Below, piece by piece: positions 9,611 through 19,992 of a stretch of 64,000 nucleotides of DNA. The notes beneath the pieces were generated by a model, which was given only the letters and a program-made list of their open reading frames with translations, searched no databases and was not told where the DNA came from. Position 1 is the first letter of the stretch, and each line of letters starts with the position of its first letter. The DNA comes from Shinella zoogloeoides (lineage in GTDB: Bacteria; Pseudomonadota; Alphaproteobacteria; Rhizobiales; Rhizobiaceae), in the NCBI RefSeq assembly GCF_003574625.1, contig NZ_QNUJ01000001.1:124001-188000 (forward strand), given 5' to 3'. The position numbers and the translations under genes were made by a program.

Positions 9611-10057
9611 CTACTGCCGCCGGAAGCGGCGGCCGGCAAGGTCGATCTGGAAGCGGGGGAAGATGAAGACGCCGATGATGCTGCCGGCGTATTTCTCTTC
9701 CAGCCCCGTCGATTCCCCGACGCAGAATACCGGCTGGCGCGGCGCGCCGTCGACATGGATCGTGGTGGAGAAGCAGAAGGACGACGAGGAGGCTGCGGCC
9801 TGCTCGAAAAGTTCCAGGACGCGCGTGCGGTCGAGCGGCTCGTAGCAACGGATGAGGTTGAGCAGCCCGCAGGGGCGCAGCGGCAGGCCATGCGCCTGCG
9901 CGGCCTTTTCGCCGAGCATGAAGAGGCCGTTGGAAAGGTCGCCGGTCCAGCGCTCCGTCACGCAATATTGCGTCAGCAGTTCGTTGTCCGCTTCGTCGAA
10001 GTCCATCGAACCCGGCAGGAAAGGCGACGAGAGATCGGTCTTGATTATCTTGAACAC
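9611..10057 (-). CDS. Small PAS-like hypothetical protein
   Basis: A 148-residue cytosolic protein from GTG at 10057. I do not recognise a named family, but a segment around residues 32-70 (TERWTGDLSNGLFMLGEKAA) and the later IHVDGAPRQPVFCVGEST and IGVFIFPRF look like PAS-fold strands. No output domain is present, so it would be a single-domain sensor. It converges on the large MHYT-GGDEF-EAL gene. Upstream is a 460-bp AT-richer gap shared with the groEL terminator. Function unknown; the PAS reading is a weak inference. Confidence 0.6.
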   Translation of the reverse strand: MFKIIKTDLSSPFLPGSMDFDEADNELLTQYCVTERWTGDLSNGLFMLGEKAAQAHGLPLRPCGLLNLIRCYEPLDRTRVLELFEQAAASSSSFCFSTTIHVDGAPRQPVFCVGESTGLEEKYAGSIIGVFIFPRFQIDLAGRRFRRQ

Positions 10058-10448
10058 TTACGACCCCACGGCAGCCGCTCGAATTTGATCCGCACATCCG
10101 CTCGCCGAGCGTGACATGTTGAAAACGAAAAATCCGGCTGACATTCCTCTCGAAGCCCGCCGAACCACTTTCTCATGTACTGAACTGCGCCCGGTTCCTG
10201 TGATCTTCGGATCGGACGTACGCGCGAAAACCGCGGCGGGCTCCCTCCGGAGCTTGCAGCGGCTTCATGGGACTGAGGGAATTCTGGCAGCACAGCCGAC
10301 CGGTCGTGTCGAAAACCAGCACCTGAACCCCGGGTGAATCTTTAAAGTTCACTTGGGGCGTTGTTATAGTTAGTTTTTTGCTACCATCAACGGCTTTTTT
10401 GTCAATTATTGCACGGTTGGAAAATTTCTTCGGCAAGAACCCGCAAGC
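10058..10448. other. Gene-poor gap, AT-rich in its right half
   Basis: About 390 bp between a small PAS-like gene and the groEL terminator with no convincing coding region. From about 10290 to 10440 the base composition drops visibly below the neighbouring genes (runs such as TTAGTTTTTTGC and CAATTATTGC). It contains the imperfect palindrome listed at 10328-10358. A minus-strand open frame at 10173-10436 exists but has no recognisable domain. The gap may hold a promoter for the PAS-like gene or a small RNA; neither is proven. Confidence 0.5.
10328..10358. promoter_or_regulatory. Imperfect 31-bp palindrome (possible operator or hairpin)
   Basis: The centre 10334-10352 reads GTGAATCTTTAAAGTTCAC, with inverted GTGAA / TTCAC half-sites and a CTTTAAAG core. 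It is flanked by CCCC on the left and GGGG on the right, extending the symmetry. It stands in an AT-rich non-coding stretch, 270 bp upstream of the PAS-like gene. It could bind a dimeric regulator or fold as an RNA hairpin; no T-run follows immediately, so it is not a standard terminator. Confidence 0.35.
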
Positions 10449-10475
10449 AAAAAGGGCGGCCCGAAGACCGCCCTT
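10449..10475 (-). terminator. Rho-independent terminator of groES-groEL
   Basis: On the minus strand an 8-bp stem (AAGGGCGG, loop TCTTCGGG, CCGCCCTT) is followed at once by TTTTT. It lies 43 bp beyond the groEL stop codon. Confidence 0.88.
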
Positions 10476-10518
10476 TCCGAACTGAACCGGTTTGGCTCAG
10501 ATGCAAGACCCGAAGGTC

Positions 10519-12198
<1,680 letters not shown>

Positions 12199-12209
12199 TT
12201 ATCGGCAGA

Positions 12210-12506
12210 TCAGCCGATGATGCCCATGATGTCGGCTTCCTTCATGATCAGAAGGTCTTCGCCGTCGAGCTTGACTTCGGTGCCCGACCACTTGCCGAAC
12301 AGAACGCGGTCGCCAGCCTTGACGTCGAGCGCGACGACCTTGCCGGATTCGTCACGGGCGCCGGAGCCGACGGCGACGACTTCGCCTTCCTGCGGCTTTT
12401 CCTTGGCGGTGTCCGGAATGATGATCCCGCCCTTGGTCTTTGCTTCGGACTCGACGCGACGAACGACGACGCGATCGTGAAGCGGGCGGAAGGTGGTGCT
12501 TGCCAT
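12210..12506 (-). CDS. groES: Co-chaperonin GroES (Hsp10)
   Basis: A 98-residue lid of the GroEL chamber. It starts [19 protein letters not shown], carries the mobile loop ([20 protein letters not shown], about residues 18-37) and ends [14 protein letters not shown]. The frame is open 22 codons further upstream, but the ATG at 12506, preceded by GAGGGATAAGACA, is the family start and leaves the CIRCE element in the 5' untranslated region. First gene of groES-groEL. Confidence 0.98.
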   Translation of the reverse strand: MASTTFRPLHDRVVVRRVESEAKTKGGIIIPDTAKEKPQEGEVVAVGSGARDESGKVVALDVKAGDRVLFGKWSGTEVKLDGEDLLIMKEADIMGIIG

Positions 12507-12565
12507 TGTCTTATCCCTCGATCGAATGACATTGCGGATCACGAAACGGATCCGATGGATTGATG

Positions 12566-12592
12566 TTAGCACTCACCGTTCAGGAGTGCTAG
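12566..12592 (-). promoter_or_regulatory. CIRCE operator (HrcA site) of groES-groEL
   Basis: TTAGCACTC, nine bases, GAGTGCTAG: eight of nine positions are in perfect inverted symmetry, against a consensus of TTAGCACTC-N9-GAGTGCTAA. It lies 59 bp upstream of the groES start and at or just after the predicted transcription start, where HrcA binding would block transcription in the absence of heat stress. Confidence 0.95.
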
Positions 12593-12597
12593 CGATG

Positions 12598-12629
12598 CCG
12601 AGATAGGCGGCGGCGGGTTTCGAGTCAAG
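12598..12629 (-). promoter_or_regulatory. RpoH-type heat-shock promoter of groES-groEL
   Basis: Read on the minus strand, CTTGAC (12629-12624) is followed after 16 bases by CCTATCTCGG (12607-12598). This fits the alphaproteobacterial sigma-32 pattern CTTG...CYTATNTNNG. The predicted start lies at the edge of the CIRCE element, implying both repression by HrcA and activation by RpoH. Confidence 0.75.
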
Positions 12630-12825
12630 AACGACGCCGCGAATTTATTTCGGCCGGAATGGTTACCGCAGCCGGCAGATGGGAGCGCTTTGGCATGTCA
12701 TCAAGGCAGGCATATGAAATTTCGACCGTTTCCCTGTGGATGGGGCAAAATTGCGGGAAGAGGCTTGTTTTCTTGGCGTCGCTTTGCAATGTCAGCCGGG
12801 CTCGACCTCGACATGGAAAACCCTG

Positions 12826-13674
12826 ATGGCTCAACGCATCCAATCCTTCCGCGACATCGCCTCGCAATACGACGTGGTGCTCTGCGACGTCTGGGGCGTC
12901 CTGCACAATGGCGTCGAGGCTTTCTCCTACGCCTCCGAGGCGCTGGCCGAAGCCCGCGCCGCCGGCCTGACGGTCGTGCTCATCACCAATTCGCCGCGTC
13001 CCCATCCGGGCGTGAAGGTGCAGATCCGCGGGCTGGGCGTGCTGGACGAGGCCTATGACCGCATCGTCACCTCGGGCGACGTTACCCGCGCCCTCATCGC
13101 CGAGGGTCCCGAGAAGATCTATTTCATTGGCGCCGACAAGGACATGCCGCTGCTCGACGGACTGCATGTCGAGCCGGTCGGGCTGGAGGACGCCGCCGCC
13201 ATCGTCTGCGCGGGTCTGCGCGACGACGAGGTGGAGGCCGCCGAGGATTACCGCGCGGAGCTTTCGGCGCTGGCAGCGCGCAAGCTGCCCTTCATCTGCG
13301 CCAATCCGGACCTGGTCGTCGAGCGCGGCCACAAGCTCATCGTCTGCGCCGGCGCGATCGCGCAGCTTTATGAGGAGCTCGGGGGCGCGACCCGCATCGC
13401 CGGCAAGCCGCACCGGCCGATCTACGAGAAGTCGCTGGCCGAGGCGCGCGCGGTGCGCGGCGATTTCGACATGTCCCGTGTGATCGCCATCGGTGACGGC
13501 ATGCCGACCGACGTGCGCGGCGCCGAGGGCTACGGCCTCGACGTCCTCTACATTTCCGGCGGCATCCATGCCCAGCACTATGTCGAGGGCGGCGTGACGG
13601 ACGAGGGCAGGCTCGCCGCCTTCCTTTCCCGCGAGAACGCCCACCCGAAGTGGTGGATGCCCCGGTTGCAGTGA
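12826..13674 (+). CDS. HAD-superfamily subclass IIA hydrolase (TIGR01459 type)
   Basis: A 282-residue cytosolic phosphatase-like protein of the NagD-like group found mainly in alphaproteobacteria. Motif I is VVLCDVWGVLHNG (about residues 13-25), with Trp-Gly-Val after the first Asp instead of the common DxDG. Motif II is ITNSPRPHPG, the Lys motif is AGKPHRPIYEK (about 190) and motif IV is IGDGMPTDVRGAEG (about 220). The substrate is unknown. ATG at 12826 is chosen because MAQRIQSFRDIASQYD is the family start; an upstream in-frame ATG at 12736 adds non-conserved residues. It diverges from groES and is followed by ribF after 19 bp. Confidence 0.88.
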   Translation: MAQRIQSFRDIASQYDVVLCDVWGVLHNGVEAFSYASEALAEARAAGLTVVLITNSPRPHPGVKVQIRGLGVLDEAYDRIVTSGDVTRALIAEGPEKIYFIGADKDMPLLDGLHVEPVGLEDAAAIVCAGLRDDEVEAAEDYRAELSALAARKLPFICANPDLVVERGHKLIVCAGAIAQLYEELGGATRIAGKPHRPIYEKSLAEARAVRGDFDMSRVIAIGDGMPTDVRGAEGYGLDVLYISGGIHAQHYVEGGVTDEGRLAAFLSRENAHPKWWMPRLQ

Positions 13675-13693
13675 CCGGACGGAGACGGTCGTC

Positions 13694-14674
13694 ATGACGG
13701 TATTTCACAGGAACGAGACGAAACAGCCGCTGCCGGAGCACCTGCGCGGCGGCGTCATCGCCATCGGCAATTTCGACGGCGTGCATCGTGGCCACCAGGC
13801 GGTTCTGCAACGGGCGCTCGACATCGCGGCCGAGCGCGGTGTTCCGGCGCTGGTCCTCACCTTCGAGCCTCATCCGCGCACCGTCTTCCGCCCGGAGCGC
13901 CCCGTCTTCCGCATCACGCCGGCCCCGCTGAAGGCCCGCATCCTCGAAGGCATGGGTTTTTCCGCCGTCATCGAATACCCGTTCGACCGCGGCTTTTCCG
14001 AAATCTCCGCCCATGACTTCATCCGCGCCATTCTCCTCGACTGGCTGCACGCCTCCGAGGTCGTCACCGGCTTCGATTTCCATTTCGGCAAGGGCAGGGA
14101 AGGCGGCCCGGCCTTCCTGATGGCGGCGGGCCAGGAGAACGGCTTCGGCGTCACGCTGGTCGACGCCTTTCGCGACGAGAACGCCTCGGTCATCTCCTCC
14201 AGCTTCATCCGCTCGCTGCTCCACGAGGGCGAGGTAGCGGAAGCGGCGGGCCAGCTCGGCTATCGCTACACGGTCGAGGCCGAGGTGATCGGCGGCAAGC
14301 AGCTCGGCCGCACGCTCGGCTATCCCACCGCCAACATGCAGCTTCCCCCAGAGGCGGAGCTGCGCAACGGCATCTATGCCGTCCGTTTCCGCCGCCCCGA
14401 CGGCAGCCTGCATGACGGCGTCGCCAGCTACGGCCGCCGCCCGACGGTCGACACGGACGGCGCGCCGCTGCTGGAGACCTTCCTCTTCGACTTCTCCGGC
14501 GATCTCTACGGCGAAGTCTCCGCCGTCTCCTTTTTCGGCCACCTGCGCGACGAGCTGAAATTCGCCGGCCTCGACGCGCTCGTCGTGCAGATGAAGCGCG
14601 ACGAGGAGGAGGCAAGGGCCTTGCTTTCCGGCGTCCGCCCGCTTGGGGACATCGACCAGCGGCTCTGTTTCTAG
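13694..14674 (+). CDS. ribF: Bifunctional riboflavin kinase / FAD synthetase
   Basis: A 326-residue enzyme that phosphorylates riboflavin to FMN and adenylates it to FAD. The N-terminal nucleotidyltransferase domain shows GNFDGVHRGHQAVLQ (about residues 25-39) and TFEPHPRTVF. The C-terminal flavokinase domain shows GRTLGYPTANMQLP (about 204-217) and the metal/ATP region NGIYAV. Length is normal. It is followed after a single base by a small hypothetical gene and then by ileS; ribF-ileS proximity is common in bacteria. Confidence 0.96.
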   Translation: MTVFHRNETKQPLPEHLRGGVIAIGNFDGVHRGHQAVLQRALDIAAERGVPALVLTFEPHPRTVFRPERPVFRITPAPLKARILEGMGFSAVIEYPFDRGFSEISAHDFIRAILLDWLHASEVVTGFDFHFGKGREGGPAFLMAAGQENGFGVTLVDAFRDENASVISSSFIRSLLHEGEVAEAAGQLGYRYTVEAEVIGGKQLGRTLGYPTANMQLPPEAELRNGIYAVRFRRPDGSLHDGVASYGRRPTVDTDGAPLLETFLFDFSGDLYGEVSAVSFFGHLRDELKFAGLDALVVQMKRDEEEARALLSGVRPLGDIDQRLCF

Positions 14675-14675
14675 A

Positions 14676-15029
14676 ATGAACGGCGAGCCCTGCGCGCTCT
14701 ATCTTTTCCGTTCCGCAGGTTTCGCTCCCGCGGGTGATACCGTGGTCAGCATCGCACCGCTGGAAAAGGTCGTCACCGTCTATGGCGGCGGCGGGGCTTT
14801 CGATGCGGACGGGCTTTCCGCAGCGTTCGGCGGGGCGGCCATCTTCAAGGACGAGGCGACGGGCGCGCTCTTTGCCGCTGTCTGGGGCACGCGCAACGCG
14901 TCTCGCTTCCGGCGCGAGATGCGCGAGCACATGCCTGTCATCCTTCGCCATGAGATGCCGGATGTGCGGCTGGTCGTCCGCAGCGCGGAAGGCAAGCGCC
15001 CCGCAAGGCCGCCGCTTGCCGGCAACTAG
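14676..15029 (+). CDS. Hypothetical protein downstream of ribF
   Basis: A 117-residue frame starting ATG one base after the ribF stop, so probably translated by coupling. No signal peptide or membrane segment is apparent. The middle (VVTVYGGGGAFDADGLSAAF, about residues 30-49) and the basic end (EGKRPARPPLAGN) are not from a family I recognise. Codon use resembles the neighbours. Its position right behind ribF argues that it is a real gene; no function is proposed. Confidence 0.6.
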   Translation: MNGEPCALYLFRSAGFAPAGDTVVSIAPLEKVVTVYGGGGAFDADGLSAAFGGAAIFKDEATGALFAAVWGTRNASRFRREMREHMPVILRHEMPDVRLVVRSAEGKRPARPPLAGN

Positions 15030-15295
15030 CAGGTGCTCACAAGGCCAGGCGGTCGATTGCGGCGCTTGCCGTCTTTTCAAAACGCCCAAAAGGCCGTAAG
15101 ACCGCGCGCATGATGCTCCACCGGCCGACCATCGCTCTGCGAATTAGTGGCCCGGCCTTCCGCGCGCTCTGAGCGAGGCCGGAAGGTCCGGGATTTCGGG
15201 CGTTTCCAGAACGTCCCCGCCGTCATCGCCGGTGCAGATGACAGATATTTCCCCGCATGCGCGAAAGACCGCGCGACGAGACGATAGCCATATCC

Positions 15296-18187
15296 ATGAC
15301 CGATACAGCCGAAAAAGTCGATTATTCCTCCACGCTCTACCTGCCGCAGACGGATTTCCCGATGCGCGCCGGCCTGCCGCAGAAGGAGCCGGAAACGGTT
15401 GCCCGCTGGCAGAAGATGGAGCTTTACAAGAAGCTGCGCGCCTCCGCTGCCGGCCGTGAAAAGTTCGTGCTGCACGACGGCCCGCCCTATGCCAACGGCA
15501 ACATCCATATCGGCCACGCGCTGAACAAGATCCTCAAGGACGTCATCACCCGCTCTTTCCAGATGCGCGGTTATGATTCCAATTACGTGCCCGGCTGGGA
15601 CTGCCACGGCCTTCCGATCGAATGGAAGATCGAGGAGAAGTACCGCGAGAAGGGCAAGAACAAGGACGAGGTGCCGGTCAACGAATTCCGCCAGGAATGC
15701 CGTGACTTCGCCGCCGGCTGGATCAAGATCCAGACCGAGGAGTTCAAGCGCCTCGGCATCGAGGGTGATTTCGAGAAGCCCTACACGACGATGAACTTCC
15801 ACGCGGAGGCCCGCATCGCCGGTGAACTCCTGAAGATCGCCAAAAGCGGCCAGCTCTACCGCGGCTCCAAGCCGGTCATGTGGTCTGTCGTCGAGCGCAC
15901 GGCGCTGGCCGAAGCCGAAGTCGAATATGCCGATATCGAGAGCGACATGATCTGGGTGAAGTTCCCGATCGTCGACGGCCCGGCCGATCTCAAGGACAAT
16001 TTCGTCGTCATCTGGACGACCACGCCCTGGACGATCCCCGGCAACCGCGCCATCGCCTTCTCCTCGCGCTACCCCTACGGCCTCTATGAGGTCGAAAGCG
16101 CCGAGAACGATTTCGGCCCGCAGCCGGGCGAAAAGCTGATCTTCGCGACGCGCCTTGCCGACGAGGCCGCCGCCAAGGCGAAGCTCACCTTCAAGTTCGT
16201 GCGTGACGTCTCGGCGGAAGAACTGGCCGCCATCACCTGTGCCCATCCGCTGAAGGACCTCGGCTATACCTTCCCCGTTCCGCTGCTCGACGGCGACCAT
16301 GTCACCGACGATGCCGGCACGGGCTTCGTGCACACGGCCCCCAGCCACGGCCGCGAGGACTTCGACGCCTGGACGGCGAAGGCTCGCGAGCTGGAAGCGC
16401 GCGGCATCTCCTCGAAGATCCCGTTCCCGGTCGACGACGCCGGCTTCTACACGGCAGACGCCCCCGGCTTCGAGGGCGCGCGCGTCATGGACGACAACGG
16501 CAAGAAGGGCGATGCCAACGAGCGTGTCATCAAGGCGCTGATCGCCGTGAACATGCTCTTCGCCCGCGGCCGCCTCAAGCATTCCTATCCGCATTCCTGG
16601 CGCTCCAAGAAGCCGGTCATCTTCCGCAACACGCCGCAGTGGTTCGTCTACATGGACAAGGAACTCGGCGACGGCACCACGCTGCGCTCGCGCTCGCTTT
16701 CGGCGATCGACGACACCCGCTTCGTACCGGCCGCCGGCCAGAACCGCCTGCGCGCCATGATCGAGGGCCGCCCGGACTGGGTGCTCTCGCGCCAGCGCGC
16801 CTGGGGCGTGCCGATCGCCATCTTCGCCGACGAGAACGGCGAGGTGCTGGTGGACGACGCCGTCAACGCCCGCATCCTCGAAGCCTTCGAGAAGGAGGGC
16901 GCGGACGCCTGGTTCGCCGAAGGCGCCAAGGAACGCTTCCTCGGCAAGGAGCATGACGCGGCCCGCTGGGCGCAGGTCATGGACATCCTCGACGTCTGGT
17001 TCGATTCGGGTTCGACGCACACCTTCACCCTCGAAGATCGCCCGGACCTGAAATGGCCGGCCGACGTCTATCTCGAAGGCTCGGACCAGCATCGCGGCTG
17101 GTTCCATTCCTCGCTGCTCGAAAGCTGCGCGACGCGCGGCCGCGCGCCCTATAACGCCGTCGTCACCCATGGCTTCACCATGGACGAGAAGGGCGAGAAG
17201 ATGTCGAAGTCCAAGGGCAACGTCGTCTCGCCGCAGGACGTGATGAAGGAATCGGGCGCCGACATCCTGCGCCTCTGGGTCATGACGACTGACTATTGGG
17301 AAGACCAGCGCCTCGGCAAGACGATCATCCAGACGAACATCGACGCCTACCGCAAGCTGCGCAACACCGTGCGCTGGATGCTGGGCACGCTGGCGCACGA
17401 CACGGGCGAGGAGATCGCCCTTGCCGACATGCCGGAACTGGAGCGGTTGATGCTGCACCGGCTGTCCGTCCTGGATAGTGTGGTGCGCGAGGGCTACGAC
17501 GCCTTCGATTTCAAGAAGATCGCCCGCGCGCTCATCGACTTCTCGAATGTCGAGCTCTCGGCCTTCTACTTCGATATCCGCAAGGATGCGCTCTATTGCG
17601 ACGCCCCGTCCTCGCTGAAGCGCCGCGCCGCGCTCTCGGTCATCCGCAAGCTGTTCGAGTGCCTCGTCACCTGGCTCGCGCCCATGCTGCCCTTCACGAT
17701 GGAAGAGGCATGGCTGTCGCGCAAGCCGGATGCCGTTTCGGTTCATCTGGAACAGTTCCCGGCGGTGCCGGCCGAATGGCGCGACGATGCGCTGGAAGCC
17801 AAGTGGGAGAAGATCCGCGACGTGCGTTCGGTCGTCACCGGCGCGCTGGAGATCGAGCGCCGTGAAAAGCGCATCGGCGCCTCGCTGGAAGCGGCCCCGG
17901 TCGTCCATGTTGGCGACGCGGAGCTTCTGAAGGCGCTGGAAGGCCAGGACTTCGCGGAAATCTGCATCACCTCGGCCATCACGGTCGTCGCCGGCGAAGG
18001 CCCGACTGATGCCTTCCGCCTGGCCGAAGTCGCCAAGGTCTCCGTCGAGCCGAAGCTGGCCGAGGGTACCAAGTGCGCCCGTTCCTGGCGCATCACGACC
18101 GATGTCGGTTCGGATGCGGATTACCCGGACGTTTCGGCGCGCGACGCTGCGGCGCTCCGCGAGATCGGCTTCCGCCGCGCCGCCTGA
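15296..18187 (+). CDS. ileS: Isoleucyl-tRNA synthetase
   Basis: A 963-residue class I synthetase that charges tRNA-Ile and edits misactivated valine. The HIGH motif is in [20 protein letters not shown] (about residues 66-85). The editing (CP1) domain includes [18 protein letters not shown] (about 240) and [17 protein letters not shown] (about 341). The KMSKS motif is [15 protein letters not shown] (about 634-648). The anticodon-binding domain fills the rest. The ATG at 15296 ([17 protein letters not shown]) is the family start; an ATG 39 bp upstream is possible. A 266-bp gap separates it from the preceding gene, and it ends at a stem-loop at 18202. Confidence 0.97.
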   Translation: MTDTAEKVDYSSTLYLPQTDFPMRAGLPQKEPETVARWQKMELYKKLRASAAGREKFVLHDGPPYANGNIHIGHALNKILKDVITRSFQMRGYDSNYVPGWDCHGLPIEWKIEEKYREKGKNKDEVPVNEFRQECRDFAAGWIKIQTEEFKRLGIEGDFEKPYTTMNFHAEARIAGELLKIAKSGQLYRGSKPVMWSVVERTALAEAEVEYADIESDMIWVKFPIVDGPADLKDNFVVIWTTTPWTIPGNRAIAFSSRYPYGLYEVESAENDFGPQPGEKLIFATRLADEAAAKAKLTFKFVRDVSAEELAAITCAHPLKDLGYTFPVPLLDGDHVTDDAGTGFVHTAPSHGREDFDAWTAKARELEARGISSKIPFPVDDAGFYTADAPGFEGARVMDDNGKKGDANERVIKALIAVNMLFARGRLKHSYPHSWRSKKPVIFRNTPQWFVYMDKELGDGTTLRSRSLSAIDDTRFVPAAGQNRLRAMIEGRPDWVLSRQRAWGVPIAIFADENGEVLVDDAVNARILEAFEKEGADAWFAEGAKERFLGKEHDAARWAQVMDILDVWFDSGSTHTFTLEDRPDLKWPADVYLEGSDQHRGWFHSSLLESCATRGRAPYNAVVTHGFTMDEKGEKMSKSKGNVVSPQDVMKESGADILRLWVMTTDYWEDQRLGKTIIQTNIDAYRKLRNTVRWMLGTLAHDTGEEIALADMPELERLMLHRLSVLDSVVREGYDAFDFKKIARALIDFSNVELSAFYFDIRKDALYCDAPSSLKRRAALSVIRKLFECLVTWLAPMLPFTMEEAWLSRKPDAVSVHLEQFPAVPAEWRDDALEAKWEKIRDVRSVVTGALEIERREKRIGASLEAAPVVHVGDAELLKALEGQDFAEICITSAITVVAGEGPTDAFRLAEVAKVSVEPKLAEGTKCARSWRITTDVGSDADYPDVSARDAAALREIGFRRAA

Positions 18188-18201
18188 CGGGCGTGCCTGT
18201 T

Positions 18202-18225
18202 GACGGCCGGTGCTTTCCGGCCGTC
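18202..18225 (+). terminator. Probable terminator of ileS
   Basis: A perfect 9-bp stem, GACGGCCGG / CCGGCCGTC, with a 6-base loop lies 14 bp after the ileS stop. Only GATTTG follows, so the T-tract is weak. Confidence 0.6.
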
Positions 18226-18362
18226 GATTTGCCCGGATGAATTGCGCTTGAGGACGTCATCCGGTAATGCTGCCTGAAAATGGTCGGATTGTTCCGCCAT
18301 GGCACGGCGGACTTTTGCCGTGTCACAGGTATTCGGCGTACCGGCCTGCTGGAAGGGTATTC

Positions 18363-18977
18363 ATGGGAATGACGCGAAATATTCGGGTGCGTACCGGCCT
18401 TCTCGGGCTCCTCGGCGGCAGCCTCCTTCTGACCGGCTGCATGGGCCCGACCTACGGCACGGACAAGTCCGCCGGCGAGCAGTTGGTGGAAGACCTCGGC
18501 AATGCCGTCATGATCCAGCCGGATAACAAGGACGCCAAGAAAATCCGCTACCAGCCGCGCGGTGGTCTCGTCGTGCCGAAGGACAAGATGGCGCTGGCCA
18601 ACCCGCAGCAATCGGTATCCTCCAAGGATAATCCGGAATGGCTGGAGAATCCCGAGGACATGCGCGAGCGCCTGCGTGATGAGGCGGATGCGAACGCCAA
18701 CGATCCGCATTACCGCTCGCCGCTCGCCAACCAGCACACGACGTCGAAGCAACTTTCGAGCGCCGAGCAGACGCAGGCCTACCGCGAAGCCCGCCGGCTG
18801 CAGCAGGGCGCCTATTCCGACAAGCGCCGCTACCTGAGCGATCCGCCGGTCGAATATCGCAAGCTGCCGGAAGAGGCGCAGGCCGATCTCGGCGAACCCG
18901 AGAAGCAGAAGGAACGCCGCCGCAAGAAGGAGGCCAAGGCCGCCAAGCAGTCGGGTTCTTCCTGGTGGCCTTTCTGA
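18363..18977 (+). CDS. Putative outer-membrane lipoprotein
   Basis: A 204-residue exported protein. The signal peptide RTGLLGLLGGSLLLTG ends at a lipobox with Cys26 (LLTGC|MGPTYG), so it should be lipidated; the residues after Cys (Met-Gly) do not signal inner-membrane retention. The rest is hydrophilic: a Gln/Asn/Asp-rich middle, a charged segment (EKQKERRRKKEAKAAKQ) and a C-terminal SSWWPF. I do not recognise a named family. ATG at 18363 is chosen because it gives the lipoprotein signal. The acetyltransferase gene starts 3 bp after the stop, so the two are probably one operon. Confidence 0.8.
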   Translation: MGMTRNIRVRTGLLGLLGGSLLLTGCMGPTYGTDKSAGEQLVEDLGNAVMIQPDNKDAKKIRYQPRGGLVVPKDKMALANPQQSVSSKDNPEWLENPEDMRERLRDEADANANDPHYRSPLANQHTTSKQLSSAEQTQAYREARRLQQGAYSDKRRYLSDPPVEYRKLPEEAQADLGEPEKQKERRRKKEAKAAKQSGSSWWPF

Positions 18978-18980
18978 CGA

Positions 18981-19466
18981 ATGACCGTCTATCGAATTCG
19001 TCCGGCGACCGCGGCTGATGCCGCGATCATCCTGCGCTTCATCCGCGAGCTGGCGGATTACGAAAACGCCCTCGATGAAGTCGCCGCGACGGAAGAGACC
19101 GTCGCGACCTCGCTGTTCGGCGAGGGCTCGGTGAGCTTCGCGGCGATCTGCGAGACCGAGGCGGGCGAGCCGGCCGGCTCCGCCGTCTGGTTCAAGACCT
19201 ACTCCACCTGGCAGGCGAAGAACGGCCTCTATCTCGAAGACCTCTATGTGACGCCCGCCCATCGCGGCGCCGGTGTCGGCAAGATGCTGCTGCGCCATCT
19301 CGCGCGCGTCGCGGTCGCGGAGGATTGCGCCCGCTTCGAATGGAGCGTGCTCGACTGGAACGAGCCGGCGATCCGCGTCTACGAGGCGATCGGCGCCGAG
19401 CCGAAGAAGGAATGGGTCCGCTACCGCCTGACGGGCGACCGGCTGAAGCGCTTCGCCGAAGGCTGA
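18981..19466 (+). CDS. GNAT family N-acetyltransferase (diamine-acetyltransferase-like)
   Basis: A 161-residue cytosolic protein. It starts YRIRPATAADAAIILRFIRELADYE, has the acetyl-CoA pyrophosphate loop HRGAGVGKMLLRHLAR (about residues 94-109) and the conserved strand-helix WNEPAIRVYEAIGAEP (about 132-147). The layout resembles spermidine/spermine or thialysine N-acetyltransferases (SSAT group). The acceptor cannot be told from sequence. It is coupled to the lipoprotein gene and converges on tadA. Confidence 0.88.
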   Translation: MTVYRIRPATAADAAIILRFIRELADYENALDEVAATEETVATSLFGEGSVSFAAICETEAGEPAGSAVWFKTYSTWQAKNGLYLEDLYVTPAHRGAGVGKMLLRHLARVAVAEDCARFEWSVLDWNEPAIRVYEAIGAEPKKEWVRYRLTGDRLKRFAEG

Positions 19467-19472
19467 GGACGC

Positions 19473-19931
19473 TTAGCTTTCCCGCCGCTCCTTGAAGAAA
19501 TCCTTGAGGATATCCGCCGCCGCGGTGCCGCCGATGCCGGAATAGACGTCCGGCGCGTGGTGGCAGGTGGGCTGGGCGAAGAAGCGCACGCCGCTTTCCA
19601 CCGCGCCGCCCTTCGGGTCCTCCGCGCCGTAGTAGAGGCGTCGGATGCGGGCGAAGGAAATGGCGGCGGCGCAGAGCGTGCAGGGCTCCAGCGTCACGTA
19701 GAGGTCGGCGCCTGTCAGCCGCTCCTGCCCGAGCTTTCGGGCGGCCTCGCGGATGACGGCGACCTCGGCATGGGCGGTCACGTCGTTCTCCGCCCGTGTG
19801 CGGTTGCCCGCCTGCGCGATAACGGCGCCGTCGAGCACCAGAACCGCGCCGACCGGCACTTCGCCCCGCGCGCCGGCGGCCCTAGCTTCCTCGAGCGCGA
19901 TGTCCATGAAGCGATTTGTCATGCGCGGCAC
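19473..19931 (-). CDS. tadA: tRNA-specific adenosine deaminase
   Basis: A 152-residue zinc enzyme that converts A34 to inosine in tRNA-Arg(ACG). The catalytic HAE is in TAHAEVAVIREAARKLG (about residues 53-69) and the zinc Cys pair in EPCTLCAAAISFARI (about 88-102). Start GTG at 19931 is favoured by an AAGAGGA just upstream; the ATG at 19922 three codons later is an alternative. It diverges from the pseudouridine synthase gene with a 61-bp gap and converges on the acetyltransferase gene with a 6-bp gap. Confidence 0.93.
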   Translation of the reverse strand: MPRMTNRFMDIALEEARAAGARGEVPVGAVLVLDGAVIAQAGNRTRAENDVTAHAEVAVIREAARKLGQERLTGADLYVTLEPCTLCAAAISFARIRRLYYGAEDPKGGAVESGVRFFAQPTCHHAPDVYSGIGGTAAADILKDFFKERRES

Positions 19932-19992
19932 GAATTCCTCTTAACCCCGGACGCCTGACCTGATAGGACACGGCAAAACGCAGGCAGCACAA

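Noticed and set aside
10173..10436. Possible 87-residue minus-strand gene in the AT-rich gap
   Set aside because: No ribosome binding site, family or domain is visible, and codon use is unlike the neighbours. Kept only as part of the gap description.
15030..15295. T-box or other tRNA-sensing leader before ileS
   Set aside because: No T-box core or antiterminator sequence is visible; T-boxes are not expected in alphaproteobacteria. Only a short imperfect hairpin (GGCCTTCC / GGAAGG) occurs.
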